DNA of 29,778 nt from JACRLW01 sp050181465 (GCA_050181465.1 JBFXDD010000048.1:1-29778), one strand, 5' to 3'. Counted from the first letter of the stretch, positions 21,783 to 29,700 are shown. The notes: generated from the letters alone by a model not told the origin. A program made the numbers and translations.

Positions 21783-23570
21783 TCAGGGCTGCCGCCGCAG
21801 ATGCGCGCGCTGCGCGACGAGCAGCGGCAGCGGTCTCACGCCGTCTGGGTCCGTCGGTGCACCCGGCTCGCTCCAGCCCACCAGTCGGAAGTCGATGTGG
21901 CTGTCATGCCACGAGTAGCTCGCGACGTTCACCTGTCCCGCTACGCCGAAGCTCGCGGTCAGAACACCCGCGTGGAGCAGCGTGTCCAAGACGATCCCGT
22001 TGCGTTCGTCGATCCGGAAGCGACTGGGCGCCGGCCCCGCGACCAACAAGTAGTCACGGATCTGTGCGTTCTGACCTTGACCGTACTCGATCGCGAAGCG
22101 GAGGCTGTGACCGTGGTCCCTGGGTTCGAGGGTGAGCCGCATGTCCACCGACGACATCCCGCTTGCGGAATGCATGTGCAACTCACCTTCGTATGAACCG
22201 ACCCACTTGGCGAACGCTTGCCAGACCGGTGGCGGCTGCACCATCAGGGAAGGGTCGCCGAACAGCGGATACTTCATGGCCTGGAAGAAGATGCTGGGCG
22301 GATACCAGCCGTCGTCCGGTACCAACTCGGCGAGGCGTTCGCGCTCGTGATAGCGGGTGACCGCCAACCGCCAGGCATCACCGAGTCGCAGGGCTTCACC
22401 GGAACCGATCGCCGTTGCGAACTCCTCGACCAGCGTCAGGCCGCAGGGTTGGCCACCGGTGTTGCAGCCGAAGTAGGCGATCGCACCGCCAGGACCGAGG
22501 ACTGCGCGCTCCCCGAAGCCGGACCGATCCAGATCCGTCGGTTGCATGCAACTCGGCGGTGGCGGAGGGGCGGCGAAGCGTTCCCCAGCGACCGTGCCGG
22601 CGTGTCGTTCACCGGTCACGTCCAGGTAGCCTTCATAGGGTGGCAGCGTGGCGAAATACGCGGTGCTGCAACCTGCAGAGAGGACGATCGGCAGTCGGTC
22701 CAAGGACTCCAACTGCTTCAACGAGGCGAGTCCGATGCTCTGGTCGTAGCCGTCGGGAGAGCCGTGGCCGCTGTGAACGAGGAGATCGATCCCCGCACGC
22801 CAAGTGGCCTCGACCGCCGGAGCGCGGTGGTCCTGCCCATCCTTCCCGTAGCCGTGGCGCTGGATGGCGAAGCCACGAAGACTCTCGGCGATGGCTTCGA
22901 GGGTGCGGGATGCGTCCACCCATCCCGGCACGTGGAGCAACGCCGCGCGCCGCGGAGTCGTCCAGTCGCGATCTCGCTCGTAGCGAATCGTCTTGTCGAC
23001 CAAGTCCGCCAGTTCCGCTTGGTCACTCACCGGCCAGCGCCCGACACCGAGTTCGGGGAGATAGTCGATCGAATCGAAGTTGACGGGATCGGACTTGTTG
23101 CGTTCGCCGTGCACTTCACCGAAGTAGCCACCATGAACGCCGTCTCTGCGCGCGTTCCAGTCCTCGAAGGAACCGTCGCGCTTCGCCACGTCGCCGAAGT
23201 AGAGATCGCTGCCGTAGAACGCGGCGTCGTCGGCTGACTCATCGATGCGATCCAGCATCATGTACCGGACCGGGAGTCGGTCGGCGTCGCCGACGAGGAG
23301 CACGTAGCGGCAGCGCTCATCGCGCCATTGAGCGTAGATCGCCCGTTTGAGTCGTTCGGCGGCGTCGACACCCTCGAATTTCTCGTCGACTTCTTCGAAC
23401 ACCAGCACGCGGACCGGCAGCTCGGCGCGCCGATGAGCGAGGTACGGCTCGATCGAGTCCGCGAACGCCGTCGGTACCACCACGACGAGACTGCCGGAAT
23501 CCACCGGCGACGATTGAGCGTCGAGGGAAGCAGTCGCCAGGAGTGCGAATTGCAGGATCGCTCGGTTCAT
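21783..23570 (-). CDS. Exported gingipain-like cysteine peptidase (family C25)
   Basis: The protein has 595 residues with a signal peptide (MNRAILQFALLATASLDAQS). The catalytic region matches C25: YVLLVGDADRLPVRY near 88-103, HSGHGS with catalytic His269, and LSAGCSTA with the nucleophile Cys301, followed by the GGAIAYFGCN segment and FGDPSLMV. Gingipains cleave after Arg or Lys; the specificity here cannot be read. After the catalytic domain, about 130 residues starting WVGSYEGELHMHS form a predicted beta-rich domain resembling small lipocalin-like barrels. I see no Por-type sorting signature at the C-terminus (RAHLRRQP). There is no Shine-Dalgarno, and TAGGCT lies 18 nt before the ATG. Confidence 0.85.
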   Translation of the reverse strand: MNRAILQFALLATASLDAQSSPVDSGSLVVVVPTAFADSIEPYLAHRRAELPVRVLVFEEVDEKFEGVDAAERLKRAIYAQWRDERCRYVLLVGDADRLPVRYMMLDRIDESADDAAFYGSDLYFGDVAKRDGSFEDWNARRDGVHGGYFGEVHGERNKSDPVNFDSIDYLPELGVGRWPVSDQAELADLVDKTIRYERDRDWTTPRRAALLHVPGWVDASRTLEAIAESLRGFAIQRHGYGKDGQDHRAPAVEATWRAGIDLLVHSGHGSPDGYDQSIGLASLKQLESLDRLPIVLSAGCSTAYFATLPPYEGYLDVTGERHAGTVAGERFAAPPPPPSCMQPTDLDRSGFGERAVLGPGGAIAYFGCNTGGQPCGLTLVEEFATAIGSGEALRLGDAWRLAVTRYHERERLAELVPDDGWYPPSIFFQAMKYPLFGDPSLMVQPPPVWQAFAKWVGSYEGELHMHSASGMSSVDMRLTLEPRDHGHSLRFAIEYGQGQNAQIRDYLLVAGPAPSRFRIDERNGIVLDTLLHAGVLTASFGVAGQVNVASYSWHDSHIDFRLVGWSEPGAPTDPDGVRPLPLLVAQRAHLRRQP

Positions 23571-24435
23571 GGGGTGACGTTGGGCGAGAGCCTATGCGTG
23601 CGCGGAGACGCGAGCCACTCCGCTCGGCGAGCCAAGCGGCCTCTCGCGCTCGATTGGACGACGAGTCTGACGGAGGAATGTCGCGGCTGCGGTGGGCGGC
23701 TCGCCGAACTCGAGAACCGCGTGGGAGCCGGCGACGTCGAGACGATGAGGCGGAGTTCCCGGACTTCGCGGTCGCGATGCGCCGCCACCGCCGGTTGCGA
23801 GCGGTAGATCCGGTATCCCGCGCTCGAGGCAGCAGGCGGGATTCGCGGCGAACCCACTGCCGACATGCGGATGGAGTACGACCAGACTCGGGGTCTGCGC
23901 GATGCGGTTGATTCGGCGATCGCTTCGACGAGCGAACGGGGGCGGACGACCCGGTCCGCGAGCAAGTCTTGCCGACGGCACGCTTCGACCGTCGTTCTGC
24001 TCACTGCGAGCCTGTCGGTCGCTGCCTGGCGAAGCAGCCTGGTGGATCTTCGTCTCTTCGGAGTCCTTCATCCCGTGCACGTCGTGCGTCGGGTGCGCGT
24101 TCGTGTGGCGCGACGACCCCGGTGGCTGCGCCGCCGCGCACCACCTCGGTAGGCAGCCCTGCTTCTCGCGGTTCCGACGGGTTCTCACTTTCTCCATGCT
24201 GTCGTCGGAGTCGGCTTCCAGATCGCCCGGCGGTATGGACGTGGCGATTCCGCCGCGCCGTGGCGCGAGCGGCGGCCGCGAACGAGACCCGCCTCCCCGA
24301 GTCGGAACGGGCATCGAGCCTGCCGCGCTCGCCGGTTCCCTCGGTGCGATCGCCAGGGGGTGGAGCGTCCTCCGACTCAGTTGAAGGCGGACTTCATCCT
24401 CCCCCGCGCGGGGCGCGTCGGATAGACCTCGGGCC
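23571..24435. other. About 865 nt without a convincing gene
   Basis: This gap separates the C25 peptidase from the GT-B/WbpD-E-B operon. Open frames exist on both strands, the longest on the minus strand (23592-24437, 281 codons), but their translations are rich in Arg, Pro, Ser and Ala and show no domain. I see no tRNA, insertion sequence or repeat array. A 12-bp palindrome (CCCCGCGCGGGG, 24402-24413) lies 22 nt before the next start. The stretch could be a decayed gene, a long control region or a boundary of acquired DNA. Confidence 0.5.
23589..23594 (-). promoter_or_regulatory. Possible -10 element TAGGCT of the C25 peptidase
   Basis: On the minus strand CATAGGCTCTCGCCC ends shortly before the ATG at 23570, with 18 nt between hexamer and start. 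The TAGGCTCTCGC core is close to TAGCCTCTCGC upstream of 10486. Confidence 0.35.
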
Positions 24436-25716
24436 ATGCCGCGAGTCCACGCGGTCGCCTACGACATCCGAGCCGAATCGCCCGCCCAGCCTCGGGTGGC
24501 GGCCTGGCTCCGTGGCTGCCTCGGCGCCGGGATGTCCGTCGTGCTCTACACCGAACGGCCGCCTGGCGCGTGGGTCGATGACCTGGCCGCCACCGGGCGA
24601 CTGAAGGTTCTCGTGATTGCAGATCCCATCCGTCGGGTCTACGAGCGATTATACGCTAGAGCGCAAATAACGCGCAGGGAACCTGGCCCGGGCGTTGCCC
24701 CGCGACCGCGGGAGGGCAGCCTGTGGCGGCTTGGCCGTGGCCTCCAGGGTCGGATCCTGTTCCCCGATCCCCAGACGATCTGGTCGCGCCGGATCGGGCG
24801 GGCGATCCGACGACGGATGGCCCCCGGCGACCTCGTGCTCACCTGTTCCCGCCCAGAGAGCGTCGGCACGATCGGCGAGGCTGCCCAGCGTCGGGGTGCG
24901 GTTTGGTGGTTCGACTTCGCCGACGGCTGGTGTTTCCAAGGTCTGCGGCCCGAGGCGATGGCGCCGGGGCCTCGCCGCGAACGGGAGCGGTCGCTCGAGG
25001 CGCGGCAAGTCGGCTCGGCCGACGTGGTTTCCACCGTCGACCCGATCCTGGCTGAGGCCTTTGCCCGGCTGCGTAGGGACGGTGACGTGGTGGTCTACCC
25101 GAATCTCATCCCCGACGAACTGTTGCTTCCGGTCGACCGTCCGATCCGCGGCCGAAGCCGATTGTGCTTGGCGCACTTCGGTCGTCTGTCGCTCAGCGAT
25201 CCGAAGCGATCCTTGCGGCCCCTGCTGGCAGTGTTGGAGAGTGCACCGCCCATCGACTTCCGATTCTTCGGAGACTTCAACGATGCCGACCGAGCCGAGT
25301 TGGAGGCACTCGCCGCGCTCGGGCACGGAGTGATCGCGGCGCCGCCGCTAGCCCGCGCGGAGATCGCGTCGCGTCGCGACGAGTTCGACGGAACCCTGAT
25401 GGTCGCATCCCCGGAGCAGCGAGGTTCGTCGAGCAAGCTGCTGGACAGCCTCGGACTTGCCCTCCCGGTGTTTGCCGTCGTGCCGGATCCGTCGATCGCG
25501 GCGCACATCGTCCGCGACTGTCGAGCCGGTGAAGTCCTCGCCTTCGAGCGACTTGCCGAGGGCCGATCGTGCTGGCTGCGCTACTGCGAGGGTCTTCGCG
25601 TGGGGCGCTACCGCGTGGATCCCGACGCGCGAGACCGCTATACCAGCGGAGCCTTCGTGCCCGCGCTCGTCGATCGCATGGTCGAACTCATGTCTCGCGT
25701 GGGCTCGCGCTCATGA
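24436..25716 (+). CDS. GT-B type glycosyltransferase (GT4-like)
   Basis: The protein has 426 residues and no signal peptide. The N-terminal half resembles the acceptor domain of group 1 transferases (HAVAYDIRAESPAQPRV, LFPDPQTIWSRRI). The C-terminal half has a linker and donor domain with VVYPNLIPD, LAHFGRLSLSDPKRSL, FFGDF and ASPEQRGSSSKLLDSL, a variant of the EX7E region. It probably transfers a sugar from the nucleotide sugar made by the next three genes, in surface polysaccharide assembly; this is inference from the operon. Its stop overlaps the WbpD start (ATGA). TAGACCT lies 7 nt before the ATG and no Shine-Dalgarno is seen. Three codons rare in such GC-rich DNA (TTA, AGA, ATA) lie within residues 72-78. 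Confidence 0.8.
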   Translation: MPRVHAVAYDIRAESPAQPRVAAWLRGCLGAGMSVVLYTERPPGAWVDDLAATGRLKVLVIADPIRRVYERLYARAQITRREPGPGVAPRPREGSLWRLGRGLQGRILFPDPQTIWSRRIGRAIRRRMAPGDLVLTCSRPESVGTIGEAAQRRGAVWWFDFADGWCFQGLRPEAMAPGPRRERERSLEARQVGSADVVSTVDPILAEAFARLRRDGDVVVYPNLIPDELLLPVDRPIRGRSRLCLAHFGRLSLSDPKRSLRPLLAVLESAPPIDFRFFGDFNDADRAELEALAALGHGVIAAPPLARAEIASRRDEFDGTLMVASPEQRGSSSKLLDSLGLALPVFAVVPDPSIAAHIVRDCRAGEVLAFERLAEGRSCWLRYCEGLRVGRYRVDPDARDRYTSGAFVPALVDRMVELMSRVGSRS

Positions 25717-26387
25717 CCACATCATCCAAGAAGTTCTCGGTCCACGAGTCGGCTTACGTCGACGACGGTGTGGAGATCGGGGACGGCACCAAGATCTGGC
25801 ACTTCTGCCACGTCCTGCCCGGCGCAAGGCTCGGGCGAAACTGCAACCTGGGTCAGAACGTGATGATCGGCAACGACGTCGTCATCGGCGACAACGTGAA
25901 GATCCAGAACAACGTGGCGGTGTACACCGGCACCGTCGTCGAGGACGACGTGTTCCTCGGGCCGTCCTGCGTCCTGACCAATGTCAGCAACCCGCGTTCC
26001 CAAGTGGTGCGCCGATCGCTGTACGAGAAGACCCTGCTGCGCCGAGGCTGCTCGGTTGGCGCCAATGCCACCGTGGTTTGTGGAACGACGATCGGTCGTT
26101 ACGCATTCATTTCCGCCGGCGCTGTCGTGACTCGTGACGTTCCGGATTACGCACTCATGATGGGAGTGCCGGCGAAGCGAGTCGGTTGGATGAGTCGACA
26201 CGGGCACAAGCTGGCCAACCCAGACGCTGCCGGTGTCATGCGTTGCCCCGAGAGCGGCTATCGCTACGCGCTTCGCGATGGAGTGCTGCGGTGTCTCGAT
26301 CTCGATGAGGACGCTCCGCTCCCGCCGGCGCTGGCAGTTGGGCACAAGGGCTACCGCGACTTCCGTTCCGGAGACAACGACTCGTGA
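25713..26387 (+). CDS. wbpD: UDP-2-acetamido-3-amino-2,3-dideoxyglucuronate N-acetyltransferase (WbpD/WlbB family)
   Basis: The protein has 224 residues. A left-handed beta-helix of hexapeptide repeats covers about 10-155, with TKIWHFCHV (26-34), NVMIGNDVVIGDNVKIQNN and TNVSNPRS (89-96), all characteristic of the WbpD/WlbB group. The enzyme acetylates the 3-amino group of UDP-GlcNAc(3NH2)A using acetyl-CoA in the cytoplasm. A C-terminal tail (residues 186-210) has MRCPESGYRY and a later VLRC, a short cysteine-bearing segment often seen in these proteins. The ATG at 25713 overlaps the upstream stop by 4 nt and removes an in-frame extension that belongs to the upstream reading frame. The GTG of the aminotransferase gene overlaps its stop. 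Confidence 0.9.
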   Translation: MTTSSKKFSVHESAYVDDGVEIGDGTKIWHFCHVLPGARLGRNCNLGQNVMIGNDVVIGDNVKIQNNVAVYTGTVVEDDVFLGPSCVLTNVSNPRSQVVRRSLYEKTLLRRGCSVGANATVVCGTTIGRYAFISAGAVVTRDVPDYALMMGVPAKRVGWMSRHGHKLANPDAAGVMRCPESGYRYALRDGVLRCLDLDEDAPLPPALAVGHKGYRDFRSGDNDS

Positions 26388-27541
26388 CGACGATCACCAA
26401 GGTTCCACTCCTCGACTTGACTCGCAACGACCCCGCACTTCTCGATGAGTTGCGCGCGGCCTTCGATCGTGTGTTGACCAGCGGTCAGTACATCATGGGG
26501 CCCGAACTCGACGGGCTGGAACGAGAGTGCGAGGCCTATCTCGGGGCGAAGCATGCTCTGGGCGTGTCGTCGGGAACGGATGCGTTGATTCTGGCGCTGA
26601 TGGCTCTGGACATCGGGCCGGGCGACGAAGTCATTTGCCCGACCTACACCTTCTTCGCGACCGCCGGTTCGATCTGGCGCCTCGGCGCGAAGCCGGTCTT
26701 CGTCGACATCGACCCCGTGACGTACAACTGCGATGCTGCGCAGACGGTGGCCGCGATCACATCGCGAACGCGCGCCATCATGCCGGTGCATCTGTTCGGG
26801 CAGAGCGCCGCGATGGACCCCATCCTCGAGTCCGCGAACTCACGCGGCATACCGGTGATCGAGGACGCTGCGCAGGCGATCGGCACCAAGTACGGAAGGC
26901 GTTCCGCTGGAACGATGGGCACCTTCGGTTGCTTCTCGTTCTTTCCGTCGAAGAACCTCGGTTGCATGGGCGACGGCGGACTCGTCACCACCAACGACAC
27001 CGCGCTCGCCGAACGAGCGCGCATCCTTCGTGTTCACGGCGGCAAGCCGAAGTACTACCACAAGTTCGTCGGCGGCAACTTCCGTCTCGACCCGCTGCAG
27101 GCAGCGATCCTGCGTGTGAAGCTACCGCGTCTGAATGCTGCGACGGAGGCTCGCCGTCGCAACGCGCGGCTGTACGAGACCTTGTTCCGCGACGCAGGCG
27201 TGGTGTCGGCGTCGCCCATGGTGGTCGAGTCGGGTTCGATCGGGTTGCCCACGCGCGTGGACGATCACATCTACAACCAGTTCGTCGTTCGCTCGCCGGA
27301 CCGTGATGCTCTTCGCAAGGCGATGGCGGATCAGGGTATCGGCACCGAAGTGTACTACCCCGTACCGCTGCACCTTCAGGAGTGCTTCGCTTCGCTCGGG
27401 CATTCTGTCGGTGAGTTTCCGCATTCCGAACGAGCTGCCGCAGAGACGCTCGCGCTACCGATCTTCCCCGAACTCGCAGAAGCCGAGATTCGCCACGTTG
27501 CCGAAAGGGTCATCGCGTTCTGCAAGGGCGGTTCGCGATGA
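26384..27541 (+). CDS. wbpE: UDP-2-acetamido-2-deoxy-3-oxo-glucuronate aminotransferase (WbpE/WlbC, DegT family)
   Basis: The protein has 385 residues of the DegT/DnrJ/EryC1/StrS family. The PLP lysine is Lys190 in PSKNLGCMGDGG, and the PLP-ring Asp161 lies in EDAAQAIG. SSGTDALILAL near 65-75 binds the phosphate, and GGNFRLDPLQAA and EVYYPVPLHLQECF complete the family pattern. It transfers an amino group from glutamate to the 3-keto sugar made by the WbpB-type dehydrogenase. The GTG at 26384 overlaps the wbpD stop (GTGA), and its own stop overlaps the ATG of the next gene, so the cassette is probably translated as a coupled set. Related aminotransferases act on other keto sugars; the wbpD and wbpB neighbours decide the call. 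Confidence 0.9.
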   Translation: MTTITKVPLLDLTRNDPALLDELRAAFDRVLTSGQYIMGPELDGLERECEAYLGAKHALGVSSGTDALILALMALDIGPGDEVICPTYTFFATAGSIWRLGAKPVFVDIDPVTYNCDAAQTVAAITSRTRAIMPVHLFGQSAAMDPILESANSRGIPVIEDAAQAIGTKYGRRSAGTMGTFGCFSFFPSKNLGCMGDGGLVTTNDTALAERARILRVHGGKPKYYHKFVGGNFRLDPLQAAILRVKLPRLNAATEARRRNARLYETLFRDAGVVSASPMVVESGSIGLPTRVDDHIYNQFVVRSPDRDALRKAMADQGIGTEVYYPVPLHLQECFASLGHSVGEFPHSERAAAETLALPIFPELAEAEIRHVAERVIAFCKGGSR

Positions 27542-28542
27542 CTGGGCCAAAGACCGGTCGATCGCCGAAGGTTGCGGTCGTGGGCTGCGGCTACTGGGGC
27601 AAGAACCTCGTCCGCAACTTCCATCAACTCGGAGCACTCGCGATGGTTTGCGAGCAGACCGACGCAGGCCAGAAGACGGCGCGCGATCTCGCCCCGGGCG
27701 TCGCGGTCGTGGCGGACCTGGATGCCGCGCTGGCCGCGGACGTCGACGGGATCGTCTTCGCGACGCCCGCGAGCACGCATTTTGCGCTGGCGAAGCTTGC
27801 ACTCCTCGCTGGTAAGGACGTCTTCGTGGAGAAGCCGCTGGCGCTACGCCACGAGGATGCTGCGGAGTTGGTGGACCTGTCTGCGAGACACGGTCGCATG
27901 CTGATGGTGGGCCACGTGCTGGAATACCACCCAGCGATCCGTCGCATGCACGCGCTGGTGGTCGAGGGCGAACTCGGTCGCGTCCAATACGTCTATTCCA
28001 ACCGACTGAATCTCGGCAAGGTGCGCACGGAGGAGAACATCCTCTGGTCGTTCGCGCCCCACGACGTGGCCATCATCCTGCGATTGGTTGGGGCCATGCC
28101 GATCCAGGTCTCAGCAACCGGCGGCAACTACATCACCGCGAACATCGCCGATGTTTCGGTGAGCAACTTGCTCTTCGAGAACGGTGCGCGAGCCCACATC
28201 TTCGTGTCGTGGCTGCATCCATTCAAAGAGCAGCGGCTGGTGGTGGTCGGCGACCGCCGCATGGCGGCCTACGACGATGTGCAGAAGCAGCTCACGGTCT
28301 ACGAGAAGCGTGTCGACCGCAACGGTGACATTCCGGTGCCTGTGCAAGGCGAGGGTCATCGCGTCGATTTCGACGATCTCGAGCCTCTGCGTCTGGAGTG
28401 CCAGGCCTTCCTCGACTCCATTCGGAGTCGAGTCCCCGCTTTGACCGATGGGCATAGCGGGTTGGCGACGCTGCGCGTCCTGCAAGCTGCGCAGCGATCG
28501 CTGATGACCGGCGGTGAGCCGGTGCCGCTTCACCGGCTCTGA
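27538..28542 (+). CDS. wbpB: UDP-N-acetylglucosaminuronate 3-dehydrogenase (WbpB/WlbA, Gfo/Idh/MocA family)
   Basis: The protein has 334 residues. The Rossmann motif is VGCGYWGKN (GxGxxG at 16-21), and the catalytic Lys99 lies in EKPLA. MVGHVLEYHPAIRRM and NRLNLGKVRTEENILWSFAPHD are strongly reminiscent of WlbA/WbpB. The enzyme oxidises C3 of UDP-GlcNAcA with NAD+, giving the substrate of the aminotransferase encoded just upstream. The ATG overlaps the wbpE stop by 4 nt. The 6-dehydrogenase (WbpA) that makes UDP-GlcNAcA and the 2-epimerase (WbpI) are not in this window. The 3' end overlaps the convergent fucose synthase-like gene by 13 nt. Confidence 0.9.
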   Translation: MTGPKTGRSPKVAVVGCGYWGKNLVRNFHQLGALAMVCEQTDAGQKTARDLAPGVAVVADLDAALAADVDGIVFATPASTHFALAKLALLAGKDVFVEKPLALRHEDAAELVDLSARHGRMLMVGHVLEYHPAIRRMHALVVEGELGRVQYVYSNRLNLGKVRTEENILWSFAPHDVAIILRLVGAMPIQVSATGGNYITANIADVSVSNLLFENGARAHIFVSWLHPFKEQRLVVVGDRRMAAYDDVQKQLTVYEKRVDRNGDIPVPVQGEGHRVDFDDLEPLRLECQAFLDSIRSRVPALTDGHSGLATLRVLQAAQRSLMTGGEPVPLHRL

Positions 28543-29489
28543 GCGGTCGCCGCCTGCTCGCGCCAGAAGGCGATCGTCGCGCGCAGGCCGTCGTCCAGGG
28601 TCGTGGTCGCCGAGAACCCGAACAGATCGCGTGCGCGGGTGGTGTCCAGGCAGCGCCGAGGCTGGCCGTCGGGCTTGTCGAGATTCCAGAGGATCCGACC
28701 CTGCCAGCCGGCGAGGTTCGCGATCTTGGCCACGAGATCGCGGATCGTGATCTCGTGATTGGTGCCGAGGTTGACCGGTTCCGGTCCGTCGTATCGTTCT
28801 GCCGCCTGCACGATTCCGCGCGCACAGTCGTCGACGTAGAGGAACTCGCGGCTCGCCGCCCCCGATCCCCAGACTTCGATTTCGCTGGCTCCGCGGAGGC
28901 GCGCGTCCTCGATCTTGCGGACCAGCGCCGGGATGACATGGCTGCTCGCGAGATCGAAGTTGTCGTTCGGTCCGTAGAGGTTGACGGGCAAGAGGTAGAT
29001 CCCGGGGAATCCGTACTGCGCCCGGTAGGCCTGGAGCATCACCAGCAGCGCCTTCTTGGCGATGCCGTACGGGGCGTTCGTCTCTTCGGGGTAGCCGTCC
29101 CACAAGGCCGACTCCAGGAACGGAACCGGGGTGTGCTTGGGGTAAGCGCAGATCGTTCCGACCTGGACGAACTTCGTGACCCCGCGGCGGCGGGCATGCT
29201 CGATTAGGTGCAGTCCCATCGCCATGTTGGCGAAGAAGTAGCGCCCCGGGTTTGCTCGGTTCGCACCGATCCCGCCCACCTCGGCGGCCAGGTGGAGGAT
29301 GACGTCCGGTCGAGTCTCTGCCAGAAGCCTCTCCACCGCGGTCTCCTGCGTCAGGTCATGGTCCGAACGCCGGGGGACGACCACCTGCCCCGCGCCCCGT
29401 TCCGCGAGGAGTCGGCAGACGGCGCGGCCGAGGAAGCCGGCGCCGCCGGTGACGAGAACGGTCTTGTTGGTCCAGTCGAGAGTGCTCAT
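28530..29489 (-). CDS. fcl: GDP-L-fucose synthase-like NAD-dependent epimerase/reductase
   Basis: The protein has 319 residues of the extended short-chain dehydrogenase family. TGGAGFLG (14-21) binds NADP(H). The catalytic residues are Thr112 in GTICAYP, in place of the usual Ser, with Tyr141 and Lys145 in YGIAKK. LYGPNDNFD (171-179) and SHVIPALVRK (183-192) are typical of GDP-L-fucose synthase, which converts GDP-4-keto-6-deoxymannose to GDP-L-fucose. GDP-mannose 4,6-dehydratase is not in the window. The ATG at 29489 is preferred; an in-frame ATG at 29531 would add 14 residues before the first beta strand. Some related enzymes act on other keto sugars, so the exact product is less certain than the family. 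It is convergent with wbpB. Confidence 0.82.
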   Translation of the reverse strand: MSTLDWTNKTVLVTGGAGFLGRAVCRLLAERGAGQVVVPRRSDHDLTQETAVERLLAETRPDVILHLAAEVGGIGANRANPGRYFFANMAMGLHLIEHARRRGVTKFVQVGTICAYPKHTPVPFLESALWDGYPEETNAPYGIAKKALLVMLQAYRAQYGFPGIYLLPVNLYGPNDNFDLASSHVIPALVRKIEDARLRGASEIEVWGSGAASREFLYVDDCARGIVQAAERYDGPEPVNLGTNHEITIRDLVAKIANLAGWQGRILWNLDKPDGQPRRCLDTTRARDLFGFSATTTLDDGLRATIAFWREQAATAQSR

Positions 29490-29556
29490 GGGTGGGTTCC
29501 GCCCTTGCCATGGCTGGGCTGGATCCGACATCGTCGCTTTGACGACCGGAGCTGAA

Positions 29557-29576
29557 CCGGAACTAAGTCGTTCCGG
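29557..29576. promoter_or_regulatory. 20-nt dyad CCGGAAC-N6-GTTCCGG
   Basis: Perfect 7-bp arms flank TAAGTC in the divergent gap, about 68 nt upstream of the fcl start and 200 nt before the right-edge ATG. There is no T-run, and no gene ends here, so a terminator is unlikely. A protein-binding site is possible. Confidence 0.35.
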
Positions 29577-29633
29577 GGACTACTCTTAGGCTTGGTCACC
29601 GCCCAGCCCCGTGCCCCAAGATGAAACGGAGGC

Positions 29634-29661
29634 TTGCTTTTCGAGTCGATCTCGCTAGAGT
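29634..29661 (+). promoter_or_regulatory. Sigma70-like promoter, TTGCTT-N16-TAGAGT
   Basis: TTGCTT at 29634-29639 and TAGAGT at 29656-29661 have a 16-nt spacer. They read towards the right edge, and transcription would begin near 29668, about 108 nt before the ATG at 29776. The surrounding sequence is locally less GC-rich than the coding regions. Confidence 0.4.
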
Positions 29662-29669
29662 TCCCCGCC

Positions 29670-29690
29670 CCCCGAAGCCGAGCTTTGGGG
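29670..29690 (+). other. 9-bp stem-loop at the predicted mRNA 5' end
   Basis: CCCCGAAGC (29670-29678) pairs with GCTTTGGGG (29682-29690), including one G-T pair, around a CGA loop. It would begin within a few bases of the transcription start predicted from the promoter at 29634-29661. Confidence 0.35.
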
Positions 29691-29700
29691 CCCGACGCGA

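Noticed and set aside
24402..24413. Palindrome CCCCGCGCGGGG
   Set aside because: Made only of G and C in GC-rich DNA, with no T-run and no repeat elsewhere that I noticed, so chance is likely.
23592..24437. 281-codon minus-strand open frame in the gene-poor stretch
   Set aside because: Composition is Pro/Arg/Ser-rich without a fold or motif, and there is no signal peptide or ribosome site. I cannot exclude a lineage-specific gene, but cannot support one.
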